From Cognatundibacterium rivi (GTDB lineage Bacteria > Pseudomonadota > Gammaproteobacteria > Burkholderiales > Burkholderiaceae_D): a stretch of 64,000 nucleotides of DNA. Positions 18,951 through 28,418 of the stretch are shown one piece after another. The first letter of the stretch is position 1, and every line of letters starts with the position of its first letter. The stretch spans positions 62,001-126,000 of the forward strand of contig NZ_JAGSPK010000006.1 of NCBI RefSeq assembly GCF_018139565.1, written 5' to 3'. The position numbers were made by a program, and so were the translations under genes. The notes under the pieces were generated by a model. That model searched no databases. It was not told the DNA's origin and worked only from the letters and a program-made list of their open reading frames with translations.

Positions 18951-20057
18951 ATGACTGCTAAGCTAAGTAAATGCCTGACCGTGTTATTTGTTGTGTTTAG
19001 TTTCATCACTGGCGCGACAGCCCAAGAGAACCCCGTGCAATTCATGAGCCGTGCCAACGCTAAAGTGGCTCGCGCCGCCGCTTTAAAAAACCGCTGGGAA
19101 GGGCCGGTGGATGGCCCGAAAATGCACAAGAAAAAGAAGATTATTTTTATTGCCGGTGATATGAGTGATGCAGCGATTGCCGGTGTCTTTCATGGTGTCC
19201 GTGAAGCCAGTGCGGCGGGTGCCTGGGAAACATTGTCGATTGATTGCCGTGGCCGCTGTAATCAGGGCGCAGCCATCATCTCACAGGCAATCGATATGAA
19301 AGCGGATGGCATTATTCTGGCAGGTGTCGATGTCGCGACGCAGGTCAAAGGAATCGCGGCAGCGGCAAAAGCGAAAGTACCTGTCGTTGGTTGGCATGCT
19401 TCTGTCAAGAGTGGCCCGACTGATGGTTTGTTCACGAATATCACCTCGAATCCAAAAGAAGCTGCGCAAGTAGCGGCCTTATTTACGGTTGTCGATTCGA
19501 ACAGCAAAGCGGGTATCGTCGTTTTCACCGATTCCAGTAATCCGTATATGGCGGCCAAGTCGGCGGCAATGATAGAAGCGATCAAGCAATGCGACGGCTG
19601 CCGTATCCTCAGCGTCGAAGACGTGCCGCTCAGTGACGCGTATCTGAAAATGAAAGGCGTGGTGGAGAGCGTCGTCAAACGTCACGGTGCGAAATGGACG
19701 CATGTGATGGCAGTGAATGACTTTTATTTTGATTTGCTGGATGCGTCCAGTATTGCACCGCTGGTGGCATCCAACAAACTCTCGGGTATTTCTGCCGGTG
19801 ATGGGTCGGCGACTGCTTACCGCCGTATCCGTAGCAAAGGAATACAAAGTGGCACAGTTCCAGAACCGCTGACTATGCATGCATGGCAACTGGTCGATGA
19901 ACTTAACCGTGCATTCTCAGATCAGCCGGCCAGTGGATTTGTGACGCCGGTACATCTGGTGACATCGCAAAATATTGCCTATGACGGTGGCGAGAAAAAT
20001 ACCTTTGATCCGGCCAACGACTATCGCACTCATTATCAGCAGATGTGGGCAAAATAG
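18951..20057 (+). CDS. Periplasmic sugar-type substrate-binding protein (orphan)
   Basis: 368 residues with a signal peptide (LTVLFVVFSFITGATAQ). The mature part follows the type I periplasmic binding-protein fold of sugar importers and LacI relatives: IIFIAGDMSDAAIAGVFHGV, QAIDMKADGIILAGVD, AKVPVVGWHAS, AGIVVFTDSSNPYMAAKSAAM and WTHVMAVNDFYFD. The ligand is unknown. No permease or ATPase gene is adjacent, so it may serve a distant transporter or act as a sensor partner for a kinase or chemoreceptor. It is monocistronic, with a hairpin in its leader and a strong terminator after it. Confidence 0.85.
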   Translation: MTAKLSKCLTVLFVVFSFITGATAQENPVQFMSRANAKVARAAALKNRWEGPVDGPKMHKKKKIIFIAGDMSDAAIAGVFHGVREASAAGAWETLSIDCRGRCNQGAAIISQAIDMKADGIILAGVDVATQVKGIAAAAKAKVPVVGWHASVKSGPTDGLFTNITSNPKEAAQVAALFTVVDSNSKAGIVVFTDSSNPYMAAKSAAMIEAIKQCDGCRILSVEDVPLSDAYLKMKGVVESVVKRHGAKWTHVMAVNDFYFDLLDASSIAPLVASNKLSGISAGDGSATAYRRIRSKGIQSGTVPEPLTMHAWQLVDELNRAFSDQPASGFVTPVHLVTSQNIAYDGGEKNTFDPANDYRTHYQQMWAK

Positions 20058-20126
20058 GCCGTAATAGGTCGTAATAGCTGGTAAGCACAGAGGCGTATCA
20101 TTACGCCATCAATTTACGTCATCAAT

Positions 20127-20156
20127 AAAAAAAGGCAGCGTACGCTGCCTTTTTTT
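20127..20156. terminator. Bidirectional terminator
   Basis: A7-GGCAGCG-TA-CGCTGCC-T7: a perfect stem with A and T runs on both sides, between the convergent binding-protein gene and efflux operon. Confidence 0.93.
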
Positions 20157-20177
20157 ATTATTCATCGGTTTTTTACA

Positions 20178-21452
20178 TCAATCAATCACCCATAGCTTGT
20201 GCGCATCCAGCTCCAGGCGGGCGTGGGCAAACAAAGCATCGATTTGTGCGGCTTCAGCGGCGAGTGTCGCGTCAATTGCATTGCGACGGATTTGCAGTGT
20301 ATCGCTGAGTGAGACCTCGCCCAGTTTATAGGCCGCCAGCGCCGTTGTTGCCTGCGCCTGGCTTTGCTGCTGTACTGCGTGCATGGTTTGCCAGATCGTG
20401 TACTGCTTCTGACTTTCCGATACCACGCGCTGCGCTTCACGCGTTACTTTGAGTCGTGTGAACTGGTATTTTTCTTCCGCCATTTTCGATTTCAGCGCCG
20501 CGGCACTGGCATCTGCTTTGCGCGCTGTGCCTGATAAGGGAATAGAGATGCTGATGCCGTAGATGCGTTCCTGCCCGCTGCGCTCGCGCGCTGCGCGTAT
20601 GCCCACGGTCGGGTCTGGCATCCTTTCGGCAGCAATTCTCGACGCCTGTAATTTTGACAGCGCCGCTTCGGCTTCGGCCAGTTCCAGCTCATGATTGTCG
20701 TCCATGATCTGATCAACCCAATAGCTATGGCTTTGTTCCGTTTTTAAGGGAGCAGGCAGTTGTTGCAGCTCAACTATTTGCAATCCTGAATACAAGGTGG
20801 CCAAGGCTTGTTTCTGTTGTTCTTCGCGCAGTTGCGCTTGCTGCAATTGGGCTTCCACCCGTTTCGCTTCGGTATCTGCCAGCATCAGTTCCAGCCGGGC
20901 GGCATCACCCGCTTTCACCCGTTTCTCTGCCATGCCGCGCAGTTGACCGGTAATGTCGGCTTGTTCCTGCAGGCGTTGGCGATAGGCGACCGCGCGCAAG
21001 GTGTCGAACCAGTCGTTGAGTAAGCTGCGGCCAGCTTCATGCCAACTGTCGGCATACGACAGTTGCGCCATATCGACAGTTTTTTCACCGATGGCGGCAT
21101 CTTTACTGGCTTTGCCAAACCAGCGCACGGGGCGTTCTATCGCAATTTCCTGATCGCGCAGGCTGTCGCCGCTTTGTTCGGTACGGCGCGCTTGCGAGAC
21201 CCGCATAAGCCATTCATGGCTACCGGCTTCCAGACGTTGCTTGCTGGCCTGCGCGAGTTCTTTATTCAGTGTGCCGGAACGCAGTTGCGGTAAATTTTCC
21301 AGCGTTTTTCTTACCACTTGCTCTGGCGGCAAAATGGCAGCGATATCTGCTGGCGTTGCCGGAGGCAACACATTGCTCGCTGCTGCGATTGCTGAATAAC
21401 TGGCGATGCTGATCAGCGCCAGACGTATGGTGGTAGGTAAGATGTGGTTCAT
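20178..21452 (-). CDS. TolC-family outer-membrane efflux protein (CzcC-like)
   Basis: 424 residues from the ATG at 21452, which overlaps the stop of the DUF3240 gene (ATGA) and has GGGAGA upstream; an upstream extension is rejected. It has a signal peptide and long amphipathic helices with heptad patterns (for example around RVKAGDAARLELMLADTEAKR and the matching second repeat ending YKLGEVSLSDTLQIRR), the TolC duplicated layout. It would form the outer-membrane channel for the RND pump encoded upstream. It is the last gene of the operon and is followed by a terminator. Confidence 0.88.
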   Translation of the reverse strand: MNHILPTTIRLALISIASYSAIAAASNVLPPATPADIAAILPPEQVVRKTLENLPQLRSGTLNKELAQASKQRLEAGSHEWLMRVSQARRTEQSGDSLRDQEIAIERPVRWFGKASKDAAIGEKTVDMAQLSYADSWHEAGRSLLNDWFDTLRAVAYRQRLQEQADITGQLRGMAEKRVKAGDAARLELMLADTEAKRVEAQLQQAQLREEQQKQALATLYSGLQIVELQQLPAPLKTEQSHSYWVDQIMDDNHELELAEAEAALSKLQASRIAAERMPDPTVGIRAARERSGQERIYGISISIPLSGTARKADASAAALKSKMAEEKYQFTRLKVTREAQRVVSESQKQYTIWQTMHAVQQQSQAQATTALAAYKLGEVSLSDTLQIRRNAIDATLAAEAAQIDALFAHARLELDAHKLWVID

Positions 21453-21772
21453 GACAGTCTCCCGAATTGCAAAACCGGGGTAATCCAATAGCTAATGTCC
21501 TGGCTTTTAATTTCCAGTGACAATTCTTTTAACAACTGGCGTAGTTTTTCCTGTTCGCCGACGACCAGGAACAGTTTGCGTTTGCAGCGCCCCTGCACCT
21601 GCTCCATAGAACTCAGCAGATTCGCGCCTTGTCCCATGCCTTGTGCTGCGACGATAGTAAAGCCGCTCGCCAATGCCGGGCGGAGTAATAAGAAGTCAGC
21701 AACCTCGTCCTCGAGTGTCACCGGGATCGCCAGATTCAGCAGGGCGTCCATGTTTTTTTCAGATTGAGTCAT
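21449..21772 (-). CDS. DUF3240 family protein
   Basis: 107 residues without a signal peptide. The pattern (LNLAIPVTLEDEVADFLL, GFTIVAAQGMG, LFLVVGEQEKLRQLL, ISYWITPVLQFGRL) fits DUF3240, a small PII/CutA-like ferredoxin-fold family often found beside CzcA-type pumps. It is probably a cytosolic regulator or metal-binding accessory of the pump. It lies 11 bases after the RND gene and overlaps the TolC-like gene by four bases. Confidence 0.82.
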   Translation of the reverse strand: MTQSEKNMDALLNLAIPVTLEDEVADFLLLRPALASGFTIVAAQGMGQGANLLSSMEQVQGRCKRKLFLVVGEQEKLRQLLKELSLEIKSQDISYWITPVLQFGRLS

Positions 21773-21783
21773 ACCATATCCGT

Positions 21784-24700
21784 TCAGTTTTGCTTCGCGC
21801 GTTTATCGGTGGGAATGCCGAAACGCTGGAATAGTATTGGTAACAGGATCAGGGTCAGCAGTGTCGCTGATACCAGCCCGCCGATCACCACGATCGCCAG
21901 CGGTTTCTGAATCTCAGAACCGGGGCCAGTCGCCATCAGCAAGGGAATCAGACCAAAACCTGTGATGCTGGCGGTCATCATGACCGGACGGAAGCGCCGT
22001 AAAGCACCCTCAGACACTACTTCTTTGAGGGCAATGCCACGCGCTACGAGTTGATTGAAATAGCTGATCATGACCAGGCCATTGAGCACCGCAATCCCCA
22101 TCAGCGCAATGAAGCCGACCGACGCCGGTACCGACAGATATTCGCCAGTGATGGCCAGCGCGATCACGCCGCCCAGCAATGCAAATGGAATATTCACGAA
22201 CACCAGTAAAGCCTGACGTATGCTGTGCAGGGTCGTGAACAGCAGCAGGAAAATCAGTGCCAGTGCGACCGGCACGACAACCGCCAGGCGCGCAGCGGCC
22301 CTTTGCTGATTTTCAAATTGTCCGCCCCAGCTCAGGCGATAACCCGCAGGCAGTTTGACTTGTTGCGCCACTTTTGCTTTCGCTTCATCGACGAAGCTGA
22401 CCAGATCACGATCACGGACGTTGGCTCGGACGACGGTCAGACGCGATGAATTTTCACGTTCGACTTTGACTGGCCCTTCGACGGTGCGCAGACTGGCGAC
22501 TTGCGACAAAGGGATAGACAGGTTGTCGGTCACCGGCAGACGCAATTGCTGGAACAATGACGGAGATATCTGCATCTGATCGCTGCCGCGTATCAGTAAA
22601 GGCAGACGTTGTCCTTCCTGTATCACGACGCCGCTGATCTTGCCTTCCACCAGCGTACGCAAATCATTTTGTATCTGCTCGACGCTGAGACCTAATCTGC
22701 CTGCGGCTTCGCGGTTGATATCGACTTGCAGGTATTGCACACCTTCATTCTTGACGCTGAGTACATCCTGACTGCCGCTGATACCCGAGACGACTTTTAC
22801 GATCTGTTCTGCCAGCCCACCAAGAATCTGAGTATTCGGGCCGTAAATTTTAATCGCCAGATCACCACGCACACCGGACAACATCTCGGATGTACGCATT
22901 TCGATCGGCTGCGTGAAACTGAAATTCACGCCGGAAAATTCTGCTGTGACCTTACGTAACTGATCGATCAGTTCGTCTTTGCTTTTAACCTTCCAGCTGG
23001 CGCGTGGTTTCAGTACCAGAAAGGTATCGGTTTCATTCAGTCCCATCGGGTCCAGACCGAGTTCATCGGAACCGGCGCGGGCGACGATGCTGGTGACTTC
23101 CGGCACTTTTTCCAGTATGCGCTGTTGTACCGCCATGTCGATGCGGGCGGATTCCTGCAGATTGATCGACGGCAGTTTCTCTATCTGCATGATGATGTCG
23201 CCTTCGTCCAGTGTCGGCATGAATGACTTGCCGATGAACGGAAACAGACAAGTGGTCAGCAGCAGGGCAGCGACAGAGGCAAATGCCACTTTACGTCCGT
23301 TTGCCAATGCCTTCGTCAATGTGGCGCGGTACATCGCTTCCAGCTTCAGTACCAGTTTAGGTGTGCCGCTATGGCCGTCTTTTAGCAGGAAAGAGGACAG
23401 TACCGGAATCACCGTCAGCGATAAAACTAATGATGAAGCCAGCGCAAAAATAATCGTCAGCGCGACTGGTATGAATAATTTTCCTTCCAAGCCCTGCAGT
23501 GACAACAGCGGTAAAAACACGATCATAATCACCAACATACCGGCGGTTACTGGTACTGCGACTTCTTTCACTGCGCGATAAATCACATGCAGGCGGCCAA
23601 GTTTAGGCTGACCGTGGTCGCCGCTATGCGCTTCAATATTTTCGACCACAACAACCGCCGCATCGACCAGCATACCAATCGCAATTGCCAGCCCGCCGAG
23701 CGACATCAGATTGGCGGTCAACCCGAAACTTTGCATCAGCAGGAAAGTACCGAGTGCAGATAAAGGCAGGATGCAAGCCACGACCAGCGCCGAGCGTACA
23801 TTACCGAGGAACAGATACAGCAATACCACGACCAGTATGGTTGCTTCCGCGAGTGCTTTGGTGACAGTGGAAACCGCGCGCTCCACCAGATTACCGCGGT
23901 CATAAAAAGGCTTGATGCTGGTGCCTGTTGGCAGCGTCTGATTAATCGTGACCAGACGTTCACGGATCTGATCAACAACTTGCTGCGCATTCGCACCGCG
24001 CATTGCCAGTACCAGCGCTTCGACCGCTTCGCCTTTACCGTCTTTCGTGACGGTACCGTAGCGGGTCAGCTGACCGATTCTGACTTTTGCCACATCGCCG
24101 ACTTTGATGGCGACACCATCTTTTTGTGCGATGGCAATCGCCCGCACGTCGTCAAGTGTGCGGATGTTGCCATCACTGCGCACCAGCAAGGATTCTTCAC
24201 CCGAAGATAAGCGACCCGCGCCGTCGTTACGATTGTTTGCCTCCAGTGCCGCTTGCAACTGGGCGAGCGAGATGCCGCGCGCAATCAATGCATCAGTATC
24301 GGGAACGATCTCAAAACTTTTTACCATGCCGCCAAGCGAATTCACATCCGCGACACCGGCGATATTGCGTAGTTGCGGACGGATAGTCCATTCCAGCAAA
24401 CTGCGTTTTTCCATCAGCGACAGCGGGCCTTCAATGGTGAACATGAAAATTTCACCGAGCGGCGTGGTGATCGGTGCCAGACCGCCGCTGACGGATGCCG
24501 GCAGATCTTTCATCACATTGCTGAGCCGTTCGCTGACTTGCTGGCGGGCCCAGAACACATCGGTACCGTCCTGAAAATCGAGCGTGATATCGGCAATCGC
24601 ATATTTGGATTGCGAGCGCAGTATCGCCTGTTTAGGAATGCCTAACAGTTCCTGCTCAATCGGCGCGACGATACGTGCTTCGATTTCTTCCGGGGTCATG

Positions 24701-24864
24701 CCCGGCGCTTTCATGATCAGTTTGACCTGTGTCGTCGACACATCCGGAAACGCGTCGATAGGTAAGCCCTTAAAGGCCTGATAACCGGCCGCGATCATCA
24801 GTATGCTGGCGACGATGATCAGCAGACGCTGAGCGAGTGAAAATGCAATCAGTCGGGATAACAT
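21784..24864 (-). CDS. Heavy-metal RND efflux permease (CzcA family)
   Basis: 1026 residues, the family length, with twelve predicted membrane helices and two large periplasmic loops. Starts MLSRLIAFSLAQRLLIIVAS. The TM4 signature reads GLAIAIGMLVDAAVVVVEN instead of the DFG...DGAVV of zinc/cobalt/cadmium pumps, closer to NrsA-like nickel or uncharacterised HME groups; the metal is therefore uncertain. It forms a proton-driven tripartite pump with the adaptor upstream (stop and start overlap as TAATG) and the TolC-like protein downstream. Expression is probably controlled by the divergent two-component system. Confidence 0.93.
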   Translation of the reverse strand: MLSRLIAFSLAQRLLIIVASILMIAAGYQAFKGLPIDAFPDVSTTQVKLIMKAPGMTPEEIEARIVAPIEQELLGIPKQAILRSQSKYAIADITLDFQDGTDVFWARQQVSERLSNVMKDLPASVSGGLAPITTPLGEIFMFTIEGPLSLMEKRSLLEWTIRPQLRNIAGVADVNSLGGMVKSFEIVPDTDALIARGISLAQLQAALEANNRNDGAGRLSSGEESLLVRSDGNIRTLDDVRAIAIAQKDGVAIKVGDVAKVRIGQLTRYGTVTKDGKGEAVEALVLAMRGANAQQVVDQIRERLVTINQTLPTGTSIKPFYDRGNLVERAVSTVTKALAEATILVVVLLYLFLGNVRSALVVACILPLSALGTFLLMQSFGLTANLMSLGGLAIAIGMLVDAAVVVVENIEAHSGDHGQPKLGRLHVIYRAVKEVAVPVTAGMLVIMIVFLPLLSLQGLEGKLFIPVALTIIFALASSLVLSLTVIPVLSSFLLKDGHSGTPKLVLKLEAMYRATLTKALANGRKVAFASVAALLLTTCLFPFIGKSFMPTLDEGDIIMQIEKLPSINLQESARIDMAVQQRILEKVPEVTSIVARAGSDELGLDPMGLNETDTFLVLKPRASWKVKSKDELIDQLRKVTAEFSGVNFSFTQPIEMRTSEMLSGVRGDLAIKIYGPNTQILGGLAEQIVKVVSGISGSQDVLSVKNEGVQYLQVDINREAAGRLGLSVEQIQNDLRTLVEGKISGVVIQEGQRLPLLIRGSDQMQISPSLFQQLRLPVTDNLSIPLSQVASLRTVEGPVKVERENSSRLTVVRANVRDRDLVSFVDEAKAKVAQQVKLPAGYRLSWGGQFENQQRAAARLAVVVPVALALIFLLLFTTLHSIRQALLVFVNIPFALLGGVIALAITGEYLSVPASVGFIALMGIAVLNGLVMISYFNQLVARGIALKEVVSEGALRRFRPVMMTASITGFGLIPLLMATGPGSEIQKPLAIVVIGGLVSATLLTLILLPILFQRFGIPTDKRAKQN

Positions 24865-26054
24865 TATTGAGCTCCGCCTTCTTCAGCGCCAAGTCCGGCA
24901 CGTGCGCCTTTCAGCTGAATAATGCCCTGTGTGGCAACCTGGCTGCCGACTTGCAATTTTGGATTGCTGCTGACCCACGCATGTTGCCCGACTGTGCTTA
25001 ACAGCTTGACTTTGACCGCTTCAAAACCCTGCGCATTTTTGACGAAGACATAGTGTTCGTTTTTGCTCTGGATCAGGGCTTTGGCAGGCACACCAATGCT
25101 ATTGGCAGGTATCACGCTGCTCTGGTGACGTGCATCAACGAATTGATTGAGTTTCAGACATTGATTGCCATCGATGACTTGTGTGCGTATCAGTGTGGTC
25201 TGGTTACCGCTCTGAATCTGGGATGAAATGGCGGTGACTTTGGCACTGGCGCAGTTATTCACCTGCATCAGATCGCCGATACGGATGCTGGATGCCTGCT
25301 GTGCCGATGCCTGCAATTCGACCCAGAACGCGCCGTCTTTGCTGATGCTTGCGATCGGTGTTCCGGCTTCTATCCGCTGACCCGGTTTGACATTGATTTC
25401 AGTCAGTATGCCGTTACTATTGGCACTGATTCTGAGTACCGGCGTCAGATTCTGATGACTCAGTAACTGACGAATCTGGGTTTCACCCATGCCCGCGCTG
25501 CGCAGTGCCTGATAACGTTCTCTGGCGGCGACATCGGCTTGTATCGCCGCGGCACGACTATCTTGCAGGCGGCTTTGCGCGATGATGCCTTCATTAAACA
25601 AGCCTTCATCCCGTTCGCGTTTTTCTTTCGCCAGTCTGGATTGGGTGGCGAGTTGTACGTATTCGCGCTGCATCTCCATCAGTTGCTGGCTGAAGATGGA
25701 CACAATGGGATTGCCGCTGCGTATCGCTTGCATAGACTGGTGCTGCACTTCCTGCACAACGCCGCTGACCATGCTGCTGATCATACTGACTGCATTGGGC
25801 GGTGCCACGACAGTACCGGATAAATGCTGACCTTCGGTCGCATTTGCTTTGCCGTCACTTTTGGCGGTATCTGCTGCAATCGCTGCTTCGGTTTTGATTC
25901 CTGCGCGCAGTATCTGCTCGTTTGTCAGTTTGATCTGGTTATTGGTTTCTGCGACTGCCGCGCCACAGCTCAATAACGCTGACAATGTACAGAAAATCAG
26001 TTGTTTGCGGACGCCGCTACGGTGTTGCAGTTGTCGTTTTTTCGTGATCATCAT
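24864..26054 (-). CDS. RND efflux periplasmic adaptor subunit (CzcB/CusB-like)
   Basis: 396 residues; signal sequence LIFCTLSALLSCGAAVA. The mature protein has the biotinyl-lipoyl-like half GTVVAPPNAVSMISSMVSGV, an alpha-hairpin around residues 120-190 (EMQREYVQLATQSRLAKEKR) and the second lipoyl half SANSNGILTEINVKPGQRIE, then beta-barrel and membrane-proximal domains. It links the RND pump to the outer-membrane channel. First gene of the efflux operon; its stop overlaps the pump start. The start has AAGGGTAC upstream. Confidence 0.9.
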   Translation of the reverse strand: MMITKKRQLQHRSGVRKQLIFCTLSALLSCGAAVAETNNQIKLTNEQILRAGIKTEAAIAADTAKSDGKANATEGQHLSGTVVAPPNAVSMISSMVSGVVQEVQHQSMQAIRSGNPIVSIFSQQLMEMQREYVQLATQSRLAKEKRERDEGLFNEGIIAQSRLQDSRAAAIQADVAARERYQALRSAGMGETQIRQLLSHQNLTPVLRISANSNGILTEINVKPGQRIEAGTPIASISKDGAFWVELQASAQQASSIRIGDLMQVNNCASAKVTAISSQIQSGNQTTLIRTQVIDGNQCLKLNQFVDARHQSSVIPANSIGVPAKALIQSKNEHYVFVKNAQGFEAVKVKLLSTVGQHAWVSSNPKLQVGSQVATQGIIQLKGARAGLGAEEGGAQ

Positions 26055-26096
26055 GATGTACCCTTGGCTTGAATAGACGTATTCTGGAATGAAGAT

Positions 26097-26112
26097 CTTA
26101 AGAACTCCTTAA
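26097..26112. promoter_or_regulatory. CTTAA-N6-CTTAA direct repeat, probable response-regulator box
   Basis: CTTAA at 26097-26101 and at 26108-26112, an 11-base period, lies between the divergent efflux operon and the regulator gene. This spacing fits the direct-repeat boxes bound by PmrA/QseB-type OmpR-family regulators. The neighbouring regulator is QseB-like, so autoregulation and control of the pump are inferred. Confidence 0.6.
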
Positions 26113-26166
26113 CAACTCGCCGTTACAATGCATTCGACAGTGACAGGAGGCTACAGGAGGTATGCA

Positions 26167-26853
26167 ATGCGCATATTATTAGTTGAAGATGATCCCCAAT
26201 TAGGTCGGGCGACACAAATCGGGCTGGATCAGTCCGGTTATGCCGTTGACTGGGTGCAGACAGCGGATAGCGCCTTATCTGCGGTAAAAACACATGACTA
26301 TGCTTGTATTCTGCTCGATCTCGGCTTGCCTCAGGTGGACGGCATGGTGGTGCTGACACGGCTGCGGGCATCCGGATTTGCCGGTGCGATACTGATCGTC
26401 ACGGCACGCGAACAGATTGCAGATCGCGTCGCTGGGCTTGATGCCGGCGCTGATGACTTTATTATAAAACCTTTCGATCTCGATGAGCTCGCGGCGCGTA
26501 TCCGTTCTGCATCACGCCGTAGCGGCGGGCGTACGCGAGAAGTGATTCATCATGGTGACATTGTGATGGATATTGCCGCCCGTTCGGTCACGCTTAAAGG
26601 TGTTCCTGTCGTTCTCACCGCTAAAGAGTTCCGGGTATTGTTGATGTTATTTGAACATCTGGGGCGCGTGCTCACCCGCGAACAACTCGAAGAAACGCTG
26701 TATAGCTGGGGTGAAGAAATCGAAAGTAATGCAATTCAGGTACACATTCATCATCTGCGCAAAAAACTTGGTAAGTACCTGATCCGCACGATACATGCCG
26801 TGGGCTATGTCATTGATAAGCCCGGTACAACTGCGCCAGAGGAGCCGCAATGA
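26167..26853 (+). CDS. OmpR-family response regulator (QseB/CzcR-like)
   Basis: 228 residues from the ATG at 26167; AGGAGG ends six bases before it, and an upstream in-frame extension is rejected. Receiver: MRILLVEDDPQLG with the acidic pair, phospho-acceptor Asp in ILLDLGLPQVDG and Lys in IIKPFDLDEL. DNA-binding winged helix: LTAKEFRVLLMLFEHLGRVLTREQLEE and NAIQVHIHHLRKKLG. It probably responds to metal through the kinase encoded next, with which it overlaps by ATGA, and controls the divergent efflux operon. Confidence 0.93.
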   Translation: MRILLVEDDPQLGRATQIGLDQSGYAVDWVQTADSALSAVKTHDYACILLDLGLPQVDGMVVLTRLRASGFAGAILIVTAREQIADRVAGLDAGADDFIIKPFDLDELAARIRSASRRSGGRTREVIHHGDIVMDIAARSVTLKGVPVVLTAKEFRVLLMLFEHLGRVLTREQLEETLYSWGEEIESNAIQVHIHHLRKKLGKYLIRTIHAVGYVIDKPGTTAPEEPQ

Positions 26854-28283
26854 ATATGAGCATGCCCGCGCGCTGGTCGCTACGCCGCACTTTACTGGCG
26901 CTGGTACTGACGCTGACGGTCAGTATCTGGTGCTTCAGCGCCGTGGTTGTGTATCTGGATGCCGATACCGAAAGCCGCGAACTGTTTGACCAGTCTTTAT
27001 CCGAAACCGGACACCTGCTGCTGGCGCTGGCCGATCACGAACTTGAAGAACATGTGGAGCTGGCGGCACCGACCCTGACCGAAATACATGACGGCAAACA
27101 TAGCAAATATCTGTTGTTTCAGATCTGGGACGGTAAGCATCGCCTGATCTATCGCAGCGCCGGTGCACCGGAAACCGCGTTCACATCGTTATCGCAGGAA
27201 AGCGATAATCAGTTCGGCTGGATACAGATGGAAGGGCAGGAATGGCGCACCTACAGCAGTTGGAACGCGCGTCAGAATATGCAGATACAGGTTGCCGAAC
27301 CTAGTAGTCATCGTAAGGAAATCAGCAGCCGTTTTGCGTATAAATTAATGTTGTTCGCCTTGTTGGTGGTGCCTTTGCTCGTCGTCGGCTTGTGGTGGAG
27401 TGTGAACCGTGTGTTTCGTAGTCTGCAAACGGTGGCGAATGAAGTATCTCAGCGCATGCCGGGTGATTTGCATCAGTTAAACCTGCGCGGTGCACCGACA
27501 GAAATTCACCCTTTGCTGCATGCGATTAACCGTTTGTTTGAACGTGTCAGCCAGACGCTGGAACGGGAACAGCGCTTCACCGCCGATGCCGCGCATGAAC
27601 TACGTACACCGCTGGCGGCGATTAAAACCAATCTGCAAGTCATACAGCGCGCACGTAACGATGAGGAAAGGGCAGAGGCAGCAGCCGGCTTGGGCACCAG
27701 CGTTGATCGTGCGACCCGGCTGGTCGGACAATTGATGACGCTGGCAAAGCTGGAGCCACCTTACGACAAAAACCTGATATTGCAGGAAACTGATCTGGCG
27801 AATTTACTGCAACCGCAAATGGCAGGTTGGCAGGCGCAGGCAGAAAAAGCGCAAATCAGCTTCAGCGCCGAGCTGCAGTCTGGTATTGCCTTGATCCATG
27901 CGGAAAGCATACTGATTTTATTCCGCAATCTGATGGACAATGCGCTGCGCTACACGCCGGTGGGCGGGCGTGTGCAAGTCTCTTGTGGTCAGACCGATAA
28001 TGGCGTGTATCTGCGTATTGCCGATACTGGTGCCGGTATCCCAGCGGAGATGCGTGAACGTGTATTCCAGCGTTTCGTACGCTTGTCCGACGCGACGATT
28101 CCGGGCAGCGGTCTGGGATTATCGATCGTCAAAAGTATCGCCGACAGTCATCATGCAACGCTGGCGCTGGCTGAGGGGCTGGATGAACGAGGCTTAGGCG
28201 TGACGCTGGTATTTCCGCTGTACGCTGCTGCGGTTCAGCCCGCTGCGCAATCGACAATACCGCCAACACTGTCAGCACAGTAA
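26850..28283 (+). CDS. Sensor histidine kinase (QseC/CzcS-like)
   Basis: 477 residues. TM1 is near residues 12-34, a periplasmic domain follows to about 160, TM2 is near 165-187 (LMLFALLVVPLLVVGLWW), then HAMP, HisKA with AAHELRTPLAAIK (phospho-His) and HATPase motifs NALRYTPVGG, ADTGAGIP and GSGLGLSIVKS. The periplasmic part has several His and acidic residues (for example ADHELEEHVEL) that could bind metal, an inference. It is translated from an ATG overlapping the regulator stop. Partner of the regulator at 26167-26853. Confidence 0.92.
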   Translation: MNMSMPARWSLRRTLLALVLTLTVSIWCFSAVVVYLDADTESRELFDQSLSETGHLLLALADHELEEHVELAAPTLTEIHDGKHSKYLLFQIWDGKHRLIYRSAGAPETAFTSLSQESDNQFGWIQMEGQEWRTYSSWNARQNMQIQVAEPSSHRKEISSRFAYKLMLFALLVVPLLVVGLWWSVNRVFRSLQTVANEVSQRMPGDLHQLNLRGAPTEIHPLLHAINRLFERVSQTLEREQRFTADAAHELRTPLAAIKTNLQVIQRARNDEERAEAAAGLGTSVDRATRLVGQLMTLAKLEPPYDKNLILQETDLANLLQPQMAGWQAQAEKAQISFSAELQSGIALIHAESILILFRNLMDNALRYTPVGGRVQVSCGQTDNGVYLRIADTGAGIPAEMRERVFQRFVRLSDATIPGSGLGLSIVKSIADSHHATLALAEGLDERGLGVTLVFPLYAAAVQPAAQSTIPPTLSAQ

Positions 28284-28418
28284 TTGCGTAGTAATAGCGC
28301 AGTAATAGTTTCTCCGGCTGCGCTGTGGCGGGCGTATCCAGCGTAAAATGTCGCCCGATCTCCTTTTTACGCCTCGTGCGGTGTCAGCGTTTTCAGCACC
28401 GCGCATGTTCAGCTATTC

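Noticed and set aside
22979-23581. 200-codon plus-strand frame
   Set aside because: Antisense to the RND pump gene.
28284-28320. Short repeated GTAATAG words after the sensor kinase gene
   Set aside because: Only two or three imperfect units; similar words after 20057 are too short to call a repeat family.
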